64,000 bases of DNA. Source: CAISIP01 sp038326025. Lineage in GTDB: Bacteria > Pseudomonadota > Gammaproteobacteria > Burkholderiales > Burkholderiaceae_C. The stretch is taken from contig JBBQJP010000007.1 in NCBI GenBank assembly GCA_038326025.1, positions 1 through 64,000 of the forward strand, given 5' to 3'. The notes below the pieces were generated by a model. That model saw nothing but the letters and a program-made list of their open reading frames with translations. It had not been told where the DNA came from and ran no database searches. Below are positions 10,026-18,735 of the stretch, in pieces; the stretch's first letter is position 1, and the number at the start of each line of letters is the position of its first letter. Both the position numbers and the translations under genes were made by a program.

Positions 10026-11183
10026 ATGGCAGTTTTGGAACATGTGGTGGTGCATTGCAGCGGCGCGGCGGGCCTGATCACACTCGCGCGTCCGAAAGCG
10101 CTCAACGCCTTGTCGCTGGAGATGATCCGCGTATTGACCACACAGTTGCTGGCGTGGCGCGACGACACGGCGGTTCAGGTGGTGGCGATCCGAGGCAGCA
10201 GCCGCGATCCGGCCGATGCTGCGGGCCATCTGCCGTTCGGCGCGTTTTGCGCTGGCGGCGACATCCGGTTCTTTCATCAGGCCGCGAGTCGGGGCGATCC
10301 ATCGCTGGAGGACTTTTTCACCGAGGAATACCGGCTCAACCACCTTATCCACCACTATGCCAAGCCGATCGTGGCCTTTATGGACGGCATCGTGATGGGC
10401 GGGGGCATGGGTATTGCGCAGGGCGCGCGCCAGAGAGTCGTGACCGAGCGCACCAAGATGGCCATGCCCGAGACCGGTATCGGCCTGTTCCCCGATGTGG
10501 GTGGTGGCTACTTTCTGAGTCGCTGTGCGGGTCACACGGGTGAATACCTGGCCTTGACCGGCCGCATGCTTGACGGGGCGCAGGCGGTCGCCGTGGGACT
10601 CGCCGACCACCTGTTGTCGTCGCAGCGGCTCGCTCCATTGTGGGACGCCCTGGCCAGCGGTGTGATTGCGAATGGCGACGATCTCGACCAGGCCTTGCGG
10701 GCCGAGGCTCAAGCGTCTGATATGGCGCCCGCAGCATGGCCGCCGGGCCTGGTGGATCACTATTTCGGTCTGGAGTCGGTGCCGGCGGTTGTTGCCGCGC
10801 TGGAGGCAGATGCAGGAATCGACGAATGGGCGCGCGATACAGCCGCGGTGTTGCGCCAGCGTAGTCCGCTGATGCTGCATGTAACGCTGGCCCAGATCCG
10901 GCGTGCGCGCACGATGACGCTGGCCGACGAACTGCGTTTGGAGCGTGATCTGGTGCGGCATTGTTTTTTTCCGGTTCATCTGGGTCGCAGCGGCAGTTCC
11001 ACCGAAGTCGTTGAAGGCGTGAGGGCGCTGGCCGTGGACAAGGATCATCAGCCGCGCTGGAATCCGTCGCGTTGCGAGGATGTCGACGCGCAGATGGTGG
11101 AGCCGTTTTTTGTAAGCCCCTGGCCGGCGCATGCGCATCCGTTGCGCGAACTGGACAGTAACCACTCTGGCATTGCGGAATAA
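10026..11183 (+). CDS. enoyl-CoA hydratase/isomerase family; probable 3-hydroxyisobutyryl-CoA hydrolase
   Basis: A 385-residue crotonase-fold enzyme. The length and the C-terminal ECH_2 extension (PLMLHVTLAQIRRARTM, then ELRLERDLVRHCF) fit 3-hydroxyisobutyryl-CoA hydrolase of valine breakdown better than a plain hydratase of ~260 residues. The oxyanion-hole segments are GAFCAGGDIRFFH (~73-84) and DGIVMGGGMGIA. The conserved PETGIGLFPDVGGGYFL carries the catalytic Glu and Asp. The ATG at 10026 gives MAVLEHVVVH, a standard family start. The exact substrate is inferred. Confidence 0.85.
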   Translation: MAVLEHVVVHCSGAAGLITLARPKALNALSLEMIRVLTTQLLAWRDDTAVQVVAIRGSSRDPADAAGHLPFGAFCAGGDIRFFHQAASRGDPSLEDFFTEEYRLNHLIHHYAKPIVAFMDGIVMGGGMGIAQGARQRVVTERTKMAMPETGIGLFPDVGGGYFLSRCAGHTGEYLALTGRMLDGAQAVAVGLADHLLSSQRLAPLWDALASGVIANGDDLDQALRAEAQASDMAPAAWPPGLVDHYFGLESVPAVVAALEADAGIDEWARDTAAVLRQRSPLMLHVTLAQIRRARTMTLADELRLERDLVRHCFFPVHLGRSGSSTEVVEGVRALAVDKDHQPRWNPSRCEDVDAQMVEPFFVSPWPAHAHPLRELDSNHSGIAE

Positions 11184-11235
11184 TCAGGGTGTGGCGGGAT
11201 TTTTCGCCATACCTGCCCCCCCTTCTGGAGAAACC

Positions 11236-11547
11236 ATGTTCAAGACTTCCGTGTTCAGATTTGTTGCCGCCCTTTGTGTCACCTTGTTGCTGGCCGCCTG
11301 CGCCGGAACGAGCCAAACAGAAAGCGCGGGTGAATTCATTGACGACTCTGTCCTCACCACGCGGATCAAGACTGCCTTGCTGAAGGACCCGACGGTCAGC
11401 GGTCTGGATGTCAGCGTTGAGAGCTTCAAGGGTGCGGTCCAGTTGAGCGGATTCGTCAAGACTGCCGCCCAGCGTGATCGCGCCGTGAAGATCGCGGACG
11501 AGGTACCCGGTGTGACACAGGTGTTCAACTCGATCCAGGTGCGCTAA
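11236..11547 (+). CDS. BON-domain lipoprotein
   Basis: A 103-residue protein with a signal peptide and lipobox ending LLAAC (Cys22). A single BON domain follows (~35-103), with the typical DSVLTTRIKTALLKD opening and GAVQLSGFVKT core. BON proteins of this kind (OsmY/DolP relatives) bind phospholipid or stabilise the envelope. The ATG at 11236 follows CTGGAG at 11225-11230. It lies 17 bases before the cyclase gene, so the two may be cotranscribed. Confidence 0.88.
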   Translation: MFKTSVFRFVAALCVTLLLAACAGTSQTESAGEFIDDSVLTTRIKTALLKDPTVSGLDVSVESFKGAVQLSGFVKTAAQRDRAVKIADEVPGVTQVFNSIQVR

Positions 11548-11564
11548 CGGGCAGCGCGCCGCGC

Positions 11565-13097
11565 ATGCCATTTCGCCGTCGCATGTTCCTCACCATGTTG
11601 CTGGGCAACCTGGGTGGGGCCGTGTTGACGTCTGTCTATTTCGGTTTTCTGGATCCGGCGGCCCATGCAGGACGCAATGCGCCACAACTGGTCGAAGTTC
11701 TCTACTTCCTCGGCGCCTTTTCGCTGTTGCTGCTGACGGGTCGATGGTTGTCCCGGCGCTGGTCGCAATCGGTGATCAGGGCCAGCGGGCCTTTGCCGGA
11801 CGATGCGGATAGTCTGGTGCTGCGTCAGCGTGCCATCATGGTGCCGGCGTTTCTGGCCGGCCTGTCCTTCAGTGGGTGGGTGGTGGCAGCGCTGTTATGG
11901 GGCGTGATCTGGCCCTGGTTCGCCGGAACGCTGGCCTGGGACCGTTCGCTGCGCCAGGCCTTTGGCATCGTCTTTGTGGCCGGGGCCATGGTCGCCTTGT
12001 TCATCTTCCTGGCGACGGAACGTCTGTGGCGCGAGCGTCTCCCGGTCCTGTTTCCGCGCGGTGATCTGGCGGCGACCGGCGCGCGGCACCTGCGTGTGCG
12101 TACCCGCATGGTGGTGGTGTTCCTGATGATGAGCATCGTGCCGATGCTGGTGCTGTCGGTCGCGACCGTGGTACGGGTTCGTGGCATGCAGGGCATGGAT
12201 TTCGACACTGCCCGCGCGGCGCTGACCCACCTGATCACGGTCCAAGCCATTCTGGTGGCCATCGGTCTGATGCTGGCCTTCACATTGGCATGGTTCGTGT
12301 CCGACAGTGTCGCCAGACCCTTGCGCAAATTGCAGGCGGCGATGGGCCAGGTGGAGCAGGGGCAACTCGATGTGAGCTGCCCGGTGGTGTCGAATGACGA
12401 GATTGGTGCGGTCACCGAGGGATTCAACCGCATGGTGACGGGTCTGCGCGAACGCGAGAGCATTCGTGAGGCGTTCGGCAGGTATGTGAGCCCGCAGGTG
12501 CGCGACGAGATTCTGGCCGGTCGGGCGAGTCTGGACGGCGGGCAGCGCGAGGTCACCATCCTGTTCGCAGATCTGCGCGGCTTTTCAACCTGGGCGGAAT
12601 CGAGCCCGGCAGTCGAGGTGGTGCAGGGCCTGAACGCGTATTTCACCGAAATGGATATCGCGATCCGCGCGAATGGTGGCCTGGTGCTGCAATTCATCGG
12701 CGATGAAATCGAGGCTGTCTTCGGCGCGCCGCTGTCAGACCCGCAACATGCCGAGCACGCCGTTGCAGCGGCCACCGACATGCAGGCCCGGCTTGAGGAT
12801 TGGAACCTGAGCCGGCGCGCGGCGGGTCAGCGCGAATTGCACCATGGCATTGGCATCCATTCCGGCACGGTGCTGGCGGGCAATATCGGCAGCGCGGAGC
12901 GTATGTCGTACGCTCTGGTGGGCGACGCGGTGAACGTCGCATCGCGCATCGAGTCGCTGAACAAGGTGTTTGGTTCGACGATCCTGGTCAGTGGAACTAC
13001 CCGCGACCTGTTGTCAGACGCGTCAGGGCTGCAGCCACTGGAGGCGACGCGGGTCAAAGGGCGCTCGGCCGAGGTCGAGGTTTATCGCCTGGCTTGA
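11565..13097 (+). CDS. membrane-bound class III adenylate/guanylate cyclase with HAMP domain
   Basis: A 510-residue signalling enzyme that makes a cyclic nucleotide. About five hydrophobic segments lie before residue ~245, then a HAMP linker (~245-298), then the cyclase homology domain (~325-510). Metal-binding aspartates sit in TILFADLRGFS and FIGDEIEAVFGAP, and the transition-state Asn/Arg in GDAVNVASRIESL. The position before FIGD is Gln where adenylate cyclases usually carry the base-selecting Lys, so the base specificity is uncertain. The input is probably membrane or periplasmic. Confidence 0.9.
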   Translation: MPFRRRMFLTMLLGNLGGAVLTSVYFGFLDPAAHAGRNAPQLVEVLYFLGAFSLLLLTGRWLSRRWSQSVIRASGPLPDDADSLVLRQRAIMVPAFLAGLSFSGWVVAALLWGVIWPWFAGTLAWDRSLRQAFGIVFVAGAMVALFIFLATERLWRERLPVLFPRGDLAATGARHLRVRTRMVVVFLMMSIVPMLVLSVATVVRVRGMQGMDFDTARAALTHLITVQAILVAIGLMLAFTLAWFVSDSVARPLRKLQAAMGQVEQGQLDVSCPVVSNDEIGAVTEGFNRMVTGLRERESIREAFGRYVSPQVRDEILAGRASLDGGQREVTILFADLRGFSTWAESSPAVEVVQGLNAYFTEMDIAIRANGGLVLQFIGDEIEAVFGAPLSDPQHAEHAVAAATDMQARLEDWNLSRRAAGQRELHHGIGIHSGTVLAGNIGSAERMSYALVGDAVNVASRIESLNKVFGSTILVSGTTRDLLSDASGLQPLEATRVKGRSAEVEVYRLA

Positions 13098-13175
13098 CAC
13101 GCCGCGCCGGTCTCAGACAGACCAAAGCTTGTCGTCTAACAGGCCGACCTTGGGGCCGCGCTGGCGCGGGCCGCT

Positions 13176-13556
13176 TCAGTGCACCACGCGCGCCATCGGT
13201 TCGTTGTCCTGGGGGCGCGCGCCGGACCCGGGGCGGCCCTTGCCGTCGGACTTGTCCGGTACCTCATGGGCCTGCACGTCCACCACCACCGGATCGGGCC
13301 GGCCTGGCGCACCTTGGCCGCGTTGACCCGGCCAGCCGCCACCGGGCGTGAAACGCGCAGAAGACTGGCGGAACTGGGTGAAGATCTTGACAGGCTCCGG
13401 CTTGCGGCCGGTGATCAGCGACCAGATGCTGACACCCAGCATGACGACGATCGCAGCGAGCAGCAGGCTGACCAGAAATACAGCGGCGGCCAGTACCAGC
13501 AATAATTTGACGGCGCCGCGCACGACGCCTTGAATAAATTCTGACAATCCGTTCAT
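13176..13556 (-). CDS. small membrane protein with Gly/Pro-rich tail, unknown
   Basis: A 126-residue protein from the ATG at 13556. Residues ~15-45 are strongly hydrophobic (one long or two short helices). The remainder is a basic, Gly/Pro-rich, probably disordered tail. The frame is open upstream, but those residues look non-coding. There is no strong ribosome site. I do not recognise a family. It faces the cyclase gene tail to tail and is divergent from the DUF502 gene. Confidence 0.6.
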   Translation of the reverse strand: MNGLSEFIQGVVRGAVKLLLVLAAAVFLVSLLLAAIVVMLGVSIWSLITGRKPEPVKIFTQFRQSSARFTPGGGWPGQRGQGAPGRPDPVVVDVQAHEVPDKSDGKGRPGSGARPQDNEPMARVVH

Positions 13557-13854
13557 GGAGTTTCGAGCCCAAAGGGCATGGAGGATTCCGCAAGCAGGCG
13601 GTATACGATAGCGACGGGATTGGCTTGCGGATAAGTACTTCCCGTGCTGCTCATCTGGGGTCATTGTCCTTGTTTGCAAGCCACCTGTCTGCAGGCCCTG
13701 CCATGCACATGGCGTTGGACACCCGCCGTGCCCGGCGACATGGCCGGTCAGTCGGGCATGTCACCGGGTTGGCGACTGTGCTGCAATAGGGGCGGGCGAT
13801 CGGCCTAGCCAGTGGTCCGCCGGACCCGAAACACTGCATCCTTGCGGAACCACC
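13557..13854 (+). other. divergent intergenic region
   Basis: 298 bases between the leftward small membrane protein and the rightward DUF502 gene. No alternative coding sequence with family-like features was seen on either strand. It should hold both promoters, but I cannot point to convincing -35/-10 boxes. Confidence 0.5.
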
Positions 13855-14445
13855 ATGAAAATCCTGTCTCGCTATTTCTTCCGTGGTCTGATCACTTTTC
13901 TGCCGTTGGCCTTGACGGTGTATCTGCTGTATCTGTTTGTTGCCGGCGCGGAATCGGCCGCCGTGTGGCTGATACGGCCGTTGATCGGCGACTTCTATCT
14001 GCCAGGGATCGGCATCCTGGTCGGTGTGGGAATCATTCTGGCGCTGGGGTTTCTGGTGTCCCAACCGATCACCTCGCGCATGTTGTCGTGGCTGGAGTTG
14101 CCGTTCACCCGGCTGCCGGTGGTCAAGAGCATTTATTCGTCGCTGAAGAATTTCGCCGACTATTTCGCGCCCAACCAGCAGCGCGCGCAACAGGTGGTTC
14201 TGTTGCGCATGCCCGATCGTGATCTGGCCATGGTCGGCCTGGTGACACGACAGGACATGCAGGGCCTGCCATCGGGCCTCGCCAGCGAAGACAGGGTTGC
14301 CGTGTACCTGCCCATGGGCTACATGATTGGGGGTTACACCGTCTTCGTGCCGCGCAGCTGGACCGAAGCTATCGACATGACAGTGGAGGAGGCCATGCGT
14401 TCCTCGCTGATCGCGTGGATGGCCTCGAACCGGGATGTTTCGTGA
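13855..14445 (+). CDS. DUF502 family membrane protein
   Basis: A 196-residue protein matching DUF502 by its hallmarks. There are two N-terminal transmembrane helices (~8-30 and ~48-70), the first in YFFRGLITFLPLALTVYLLY. These are followed by PITSRMLSWLE, a conserved LPVVKSIYSSLKNF, and GYTVFVPRSW in the soluble C-terminal part. The biochemical role is unknown; in many proteobacteria the gene lies beside aspS. The ATG at 13855 gives the family start MKILSRYFF. Confidence 0.9.
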   Translation: MKILSRYFFRGLITFLPLALTVYLLYLFVAGAESAAVWLIRPLIGDFYLPGIGILVGVGIILALGFLVSQPITSRMLSWLELPFTRLPVVKSIYSSLKNFADYFAPNQQRAQQVVLLRMPDRDLAMVGLVTRQDMQGLPSGLASEDRVAVYLPMGYMIGGYTVFVPRSWTEAIDMTVEEAMRSSLIAWMASNRDVS

Positions 14446-14550
14446 GTGTTTGCGCTGCGCCAAACCGTCGATGCGTCGGTCGGGTTACAGTGGACGGGCT
14501 ACGGTAAGGCGCATGCCGCGCAACCTTTATTGTCATGACAAGGAGTTTCG

Positions 14551-14763
14551 ATGTTTCCTGAATTCCGCGAACGAATCACCCAGCTCAAGTCCACGGACAA
14601 CCACTTCATGCGCCTTTTTGACCAGCACAACGAACTGGACCAGAAGGTGAGCAACATGGAGGCGTCGATCACGCCCGCTACCCATGAGGAGATCGAAACA
14701 CTGAAGAAGGAAAAGCTGCTGCTCAAGGACCAGTTGTACGCGATCCTGAAGAACGCGAAATAA
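14551..14763 (+). CDS. YdcH/DUF465 family protein
   Basis: A 70-residue, almost wholly helical, charged protein typical of DUF465 (YdcH), starting MFPEFRERITQLK and ending KEKLLLKDQLYAIL. The central FDQHNELDQKV segment is conserved in the family. The function is unknown; a coiled-coil hairpin is expected. ACAAGGAG-type pairing lies eight to nine bases before the ATG at 14551. Confidence 0.9.
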   Translation: MFPEFRERITQLKSTDNHFMRLFDQHNELDQKVSNMEASITPATHEEIETLKKEKLLLKDQLYAILKNAK

Positions 14764-15088
14764 GGCGAGGCAGGCGAGGGCCGCCGGTCTGGTGACGCCT
14801 GGTAGCGGACATCGTCAGTTTACTGCGCCAATTGGGATTGGCATTGCAGGCAGATTGCCCCTGCACCAAGTTGTGTATTGGCGTCCCCGAGCGGGAAGTT
14901 GCCATGGCACCTGGCGCACGACCGCATGGGCGCGCTACCCGGCCGTCGCGGGTAATTGCGGCTTTGTGAAGAGCCACGGCCGCTTTAGAGGCCGTTACCT
15001 AGCGAGAGCAGGATTTACCCTGTGCCGCTTTCGCGCGTGGCTTGGTAGATTCCAAGGTTGACATTCACAAAAATGAGATGGAGACACC
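14764..15088 (+). other. 325-base gap between DUF465 gene and acyl-CoA synthetase
   Basis: No rightward gene is credible here. The leftward strand holds a short zinc-ribbon-like frame (14820-14927, listed separately). A stem with arms ACGGCC (14976-14981) and GGCCGT (14990-14995) around an eight-base loop lies nearer the downstream gene, without a T-run. The promoter for the synthetase is presumably between 14995 and 15075. Confidence 0.5.
14820..14927 (-). CDS. possible zinc-ribbon microprotein (35 residues)
   Basis: A short leftward frame from the ATG at 14927 to a TAA at 14820-14822. It contains CARCHGNF near the start and CLQCQSQL near the end, a C-x2-C-x18-C-x2-C spacing that would suit a zinc ribbon. 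The other frames here show no comparable pattern. There is no ribosome site in front of the ATG, and the frame is open upstream for about 20 codons without another usual start. It could therefore be a tiny gene, the remnant of a longer one, or chance. Confidence 0.35.
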   Translation of the reverse strand: MRSCARCHGNFPLGDANTQLGAGAICLQCQSQLAQ

Positions 15089-16774
15089 GTGAGCCAAATT
15101 TCGTCCGACCTGCTGGCCCTTGATCGCCTTTACTTCTGGGAGAAAAGTGCGCCTGCACGCGTGGCCCTGACCCAACCCATGGGCGGGGGTGTCACCCTGG
15201 ACATCACCTGGGGCGAGGTGGGCAAGCAGGTACGCAGCATGGCCACGTTCCTGCAGGCGCAGGGCTGGGAACCGGGATCGAAAGTGGCGATCCTGTCCAA
15301 GAACTGCGCCTGGTGGATGATGACCGATCTGGCCATCTGGATGGCCGGCCATGTGTCGGTGCCGCTGTATCCCACGCTGGCGCACGACACGGTCCGCCAG
15401 ATCCTGACGCACAGCGAAGCCAAGGCCTGTTTCATCGGCAAACTCGATGGCTGGGAGGGCATGAAGCCGGGCGTACCTGCCGATATGCCGTGTTACAGCT
15501 ACCCGCTGTCTCCGGCCGATGCGGTCAAAAATTACCAGGGTTGGGAAATCATCTGCAAAGGCAACAAGCCTTTGCAGGGCAATCCGACGCGCGCGGCCGA
15601 TGACCTGGCAACGCTGATCTACACATCCGGCACCACCGGCATGCCCAAGGGGGTCATGCACAGCTTTGGCAATTTCGCGTGGGCGCTGGACACGGGCATC
15701 AAACGCCTGCCGATGGGGCCGGATGACCGCATGTTGTCGTATTTGCCGCTGGCACATGTGGTGGAGCGGGTATTGGTGGAGCACGGCTGGCTGCGCACCG
15801 GCATGCATGTGTTTTTTGCCGAATCGCTGGAAACCTTTGCCGCCGATTTGCAGCGTTCGCGCCCGACGATCTTCTTCTCGGTGCCCCGCCTGTGGGTGAA
15901 GTTCCAGCAGGGCATTCACCACAAGATGCCACCGGCCAAGCTCAATCGGCTGTTGTCGATCCCGATCCTGGGCGGCATCGTGCGGCGCAAGGTGATGAAG
16001 GCGCTGGGTCTGGATTTATGCCGTATTGCGGCCGGCGGCGCAGCGCCGATGCCGTTGGCCCTTTTGCAGTGGTACAGCAAACTGGGGTTGAACATCAACG
16101 AAGGTTATGGCATGACCGAAAACCTGGCGGTGTCGCACATCACCGAGCCGGGCAAAATGCAGCAAGGAACGGTCGGACCGGCCTACGACGGCGTCGAGCA
16201 CCGCATCGACGCGCAGACCGGCGAGATCCAGATGCGCAGCCCGGCGCTGATGTTGGGATACTACAAAGCGCCGGAGCAGACGCAGGACGCGATGACATCC
16301 GATGGCTGGCTGCGCACCGGCGACAAAGGCAAGATCGATGGGCAGGGACTGCTGCACATCACAGGTCGGGTCAAGGACTTGTTCAAAACCGGCAAGGGCA
16401 AGTATGTGGCGCCCGCGCCGATCGAAGACCGGCTGATGATGCATGAGTCGATCGAGGCCTGTGTGGTCACCGGTGCCAATCTGGGTCAGCCTCTGGGATT
16501 GCTGATGCTCGGCCCCGAGTACTTGGCCAAAACGAAGGACCCGGCAGCGCGCACTGAGCTGGAGACTTCGCTGACCGAACACCTCAAGGGCGTAAATGCC
16601 AAACTCGATCCGCACGAGAAACTGCAATGCCTGGTTGTCATGACCACCGCATGGACGGTGGAAAACGACCTCATAACGCCCACGTTCAAGGTCAAGCGCA
16701 ACCGGATCGAGGATTTATACGCGAAAAAATACGAAGCGTGGGAGTCCTCCGGCAAGAAAGTGATCTGGCAATAG
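15089..16774 (+). CDS. AMP-dependent acyl-CoA synthetase (long-chain type)
   Basis: A 561-residue adenylate-forming enzyme that activates a carboxylic acid to its CoA thioester. The P-loop is YTSGTTGMPKGVMHS (~177-191). The adenine motif is NEGYGMTEN (~335-343), the hinge region is GWLRTGDKGKID, and the C-terminal lysine region follows. The middle resembles FadD15/ACSBG-like long-chain synthetases, as in FSVPRLWVKFQQG. The GTG start at 15089 has GGAGA just upstream. A strong terminator follows. The fatty-acid chain length is not readable from sequence. Confidence 0.9.
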   Translation: MSQISSDLLALDRLYFWEKSAPARVALTQPMGGGVTLDITWGEVGKQVRSMATFLQAQGWEPGSKVAILSKNCAWWMMTDLAIWMAGHVSVPLYPTLAHDTVRQILTHSEAKACFIGKLDGWEGMKPGVPADMPCYSYPLSPADAVKNYQGWEIICKGNKPLQGNPTRAADDLATLIYTSGTTGMPKGVMHSFGNFAWALDTGIKRLPMGPDDRMLSYLPLAHVVERVLVEHGWLRTGMHVFFAESLETFAADLQRSRPTIFFSVPRLWVKFQQGIHHKMPPAKLNRLLSIPILGGIVRRKVMKALGLDLCRIAAGGAAPMPLALLQWYSKLGLNINEGYGMTENLAVSHITEPGKMQQGTVGPAYDGVEHRIDAQTGEIQMRSPALMLGYYKAPEQTQDAMTSDGWLRTGDKGKIDGQGLLHITGRVKDLFKTGKGKYVAPAPIEDRLMMHESIEACVVTGANLGQPLGLLMLGPEYLAKTKDPAARTELETSLTEHLKGVNAKLDPHEKLQCLVVMTTAWTVENDLITPTFKVKRNRIEDLYAKKYEAWESSGKKVIWQ

Positions 16775-16842
16775 ATCGCAACCGGACAGGCTTGCCTGGG
16801 GTGGATGCGAAAAGCTGCACCTTGGGTGTTTCGTCAGTTACA

Positions 16843-16874
16843 AGCCCGTTGCGCGTCAGTGCAGCGGGCTTTTT
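16843..16874 (+). terminator. Rho-independent terminator
   Basis: A ten-pair stem joins AGCCCGTTGC (16843-16852) and GCAGCGGGCT (16861-16870) with one G-U pair and an eight-base loop. It is followed by a T-run. It ends the acyl-CoA synthetase unit before the sulfur island. Confidence 0.88.
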
Positions 16875-16935
16875 CCATTGGCGCGTGATGCCTTGCGTTG
16901 CGTTCAACAGCTTTTCGGGTGCGGGTATTCCCTGA

Positions 16936-16990
16936 TACGCGTTAATTCATTTCAATCTAATATTCGCGTACATTGATATTGCGATGTTTG
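16936..16990 (+). promoter_or_regulatory. AT-rich promoter/operator region of the first ArsR gene
   Basis: An abrupt AT-rich stretch in GC-rich DNA, with AATATT and GATATT in opposite arrangement around 16960-16980, directly before the regulator start at 16996. ArsR-family proteins usually bind AT-rich imperfect dyads over their own promoters, so autoregulation is likely. The site assignment is an inference. Confidence 0.45.
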
Positions 16991-16995
16991 GATAA

Positions 16996-17343
16996 ATGAG
17001 TGATGCACCAGCAGACCGGGTTTTCGAGACGGCGGCCGAATTGTTCGGACTGCTGTCGACGCCCACCCGGCTTCGCATCGTATGTGCGCTGTGCGAAGGC
17101 GAGCGCAATGTGGGCGACCTGATGAACCTGATCGGTGCCAGTCAGCCCAATATTTCTCAGCATCTCGGCGTGTTGTACCGCGGTGGAATTCTGGGCCGCA
17201 GGCGTGCCGGATCGCAGATTTTCTATCGCGTCGTAAGCCAGCGCGTGCTGTTGCTGCGCGATGTGTTGTGCGGAGAGCAGAAGGCCGAGGCAGCAGTTCG
17301 GCCAGGTCGCATGGCAAGTCCATTGGAACCCAATGAAGTTTGA
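16996..17343 (+). CDS. ArsR/SmtB-family regulator of the sox genes
   Basis: A 115-residue winged-helix repressor. The recognition region is ASQPNISQHLGVLYRGGIL (~48-66). Cysteines at 30, 33 and 92 lack the classic metal-binding arrangement of ArsR or SmtB. A Cys33/Cys92 pair instead resembles the dithiol of persulfide sensors such as SqrR and BigR/YgaV. It sits 12 bases before soxC and probably represses the operon until sulfide, persulfide or thiosulfate-derived sulfane appears. Autoregulation through the AT-rich DNA upstream is likely. The effector is inferred, not shown. Confidence 0.88.
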   Translation: MSDAPADRVFETAAELFGLLSTPTRLRIVCALCEGERNVGDLMNLIGASQPNISQHLGVLYRGGILGRRRAGSQIFYRVVSQRVLLLRDVLCGEQKAEAAVRPGRMASPLEPNEV

Positions 17344-17355
17344 TCGGGGGAACAC

Positions 17356-18735
17356 GTGAATCTTGAAGAAGGCATGCCGGGGCGCCTGTTGAAGGCACCG
17401 GAGAATTTCATTGACCCGGCCGGTGTGCGCACGGTCGTCGCCCAGGCGCGTTCGGGCCGCCGCGACTTTCTGCGCCAGGCATTTGTCGCCGCCGGGGTCG
17501 CAGCGGCTGCGGCGCCACATGCGATGGCTGCATCGGCTGGGGTGGTATCGGGCGACGGCGACCCGAACATTCTGAATCTGCCGGAGCACACACGGGGCCT
17601 GGGCCAGCCGGTGGTGACGGACGGGTATGGCAAGCCCTCCCAGTACGAGGCCAATGTGCAGCGCCGCCAAAGCCCTGGTCTGACCCAGACCACGCAGGCA
17701 TCGGTATCGTTTGCTCCGCTGCAATCGCTGTTTGGCATCGTCACGCCCAGCGGATTGCATTTTGAGCGCCACCACCAGGGATGGTGGGATGTCGATCCAT
17801 CCAAGCACCGGCTGATGGTCAACGGGTCCGACGAGACGATCCTGAAGACGCCGCGGGTGTTCACGATGGACGAGCTGATGCGACTGCCATCGGTGTCACG
17901 ATTCCACTTCATCGAGTGTGGCGCCAATACCGGCATGGAGTGGGGCAACGTGGCCGTGCCAACCTGCCAGTACAGCCACGGCATGCTCAGTTGCAGCGAG
18001 TTCACCGGTGTGCCGTTGCGCCACGTGCTGGACATGTGTGGCGTCGACTACAAGCGCGCGCGCTTCGTTCTGGGCGAAGGTGCTGACGGGTCGTCGATGA
18101 CGCGCACGATTCCGATGGAAATGGTGGAGAACGGCGAGGTGTTGCTGGCTTATGGCCAGAACGGCGAAATGCTGCGACCCGAGAATGGCTACCCGCTGCG
18201 ACTGGTCGTTCCCGGTGTGCAGGGTGTCAGCTGGATCAAGTATCTGCGCCGCATCGAGGTCGGGGACAAGCCCTACGGCGCCAAGGACGAAGTGCTGCAC
18301 TATGTCGACCTGATGCCGGGCGGCCTGCATCGGCAATACACCAGCACCCAGGAATGCAAGAGTGTGATCACCACGCCATCGGGCGGGCAGGTTTTGCTGG
18401 ACAAGGGTTTCTACAACATCAGCGGTCTGGCCTGGTCGGGCCGGGGCAAGGTCAAGCGGGTTGATGTCTCGGTTGACGGTGGCCGCAACTGGCGCACGGC
18501 GCGACTGGAGTCGCCCGTGTTGTCCAAGTGTCTGACGCGCTTCAATATCGACTGGATCTGGGACGGCAAGCCCACGCTGGTACAAAGTCGCGCGATGGAC
18601 GAAACTGGCTATGTGCAGCCCACCAACCGCCAATTGCGGGCGGTGCGCGGCACCCGCTCGATCTACCACAACAACTCGATCCAGACCTGGCTGGTGCAGG
18701 AAAGCGGAGAGGTGAAAAATGTCCAGCTTTCTTAA
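17356..18735 (+). CDS. soxC: sulfane dehydrogenase subunit SoxC
   Basis: Molybdenum-cofactor subunit of periplasmic SoxCD, which oxidises the sulfane sulfur left on SoxY-cysteine with release of six electrons. It has 459 residues, with a twin-arginine signal (RRDFLRQ at 35-41 and an Ala-rich core). It is a sulfite-oxidase-type protein; the molybdenum-ligand Cys188 sits in HFIECGANTG, and the C-terminal dimerisation domain includes VDVSVDGGRNWRTA. The GTG start at 17356 follows a purine-rich ribosome site. It overlaps soxD by 17 bases. Confidence 0.95.
   Translation: MNLEEGMPGRLLKAPENFIDPAGVRTVVAQARSGRRDFLRQAFVAAGVAAAAAPHAMAASAGVVSGDGDPNILNLPEHTRGLGQPVVTDGYGKPSQYEANVQRRQSPGLTQTTQASVSFAPLQSLFGIVTPSGLHFERHHQGWWDVDPSKHRLMVNGSDETILKTPRVFTMDELMRLPSVSRFHFIECGANTGMEWGNVAVPTCQYSHGMLSCSEFTGVPLRHVLDMCGVDYKRARFVLGEGADGSSMTRTIPMEMVENGEVLLAYGQNGEMLRPENGYPLRLVVPGVQGVSWIKYLRRIEVGDKPYGAKDEVLHYVDLMPGGLHRQYTSTQECKSVITTPSGGQVLLDKGFYNISGLAWSGRGKVKRVDVSVDGGRNWRTARLESPVLSKCLTRFNIDWIWDGKPTLVQSRAMDETGYVQPTNRQLRAVRGTRSIYHNNSIQTWLVQESGEVKNVQLS

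Noticed and set aside
14764..15088. tRNA or riboswitch in the empty gap
   Set aside because: No cloverleaf with a T-loop motif and no riboswitch core could be drawn; only a short stem is present.
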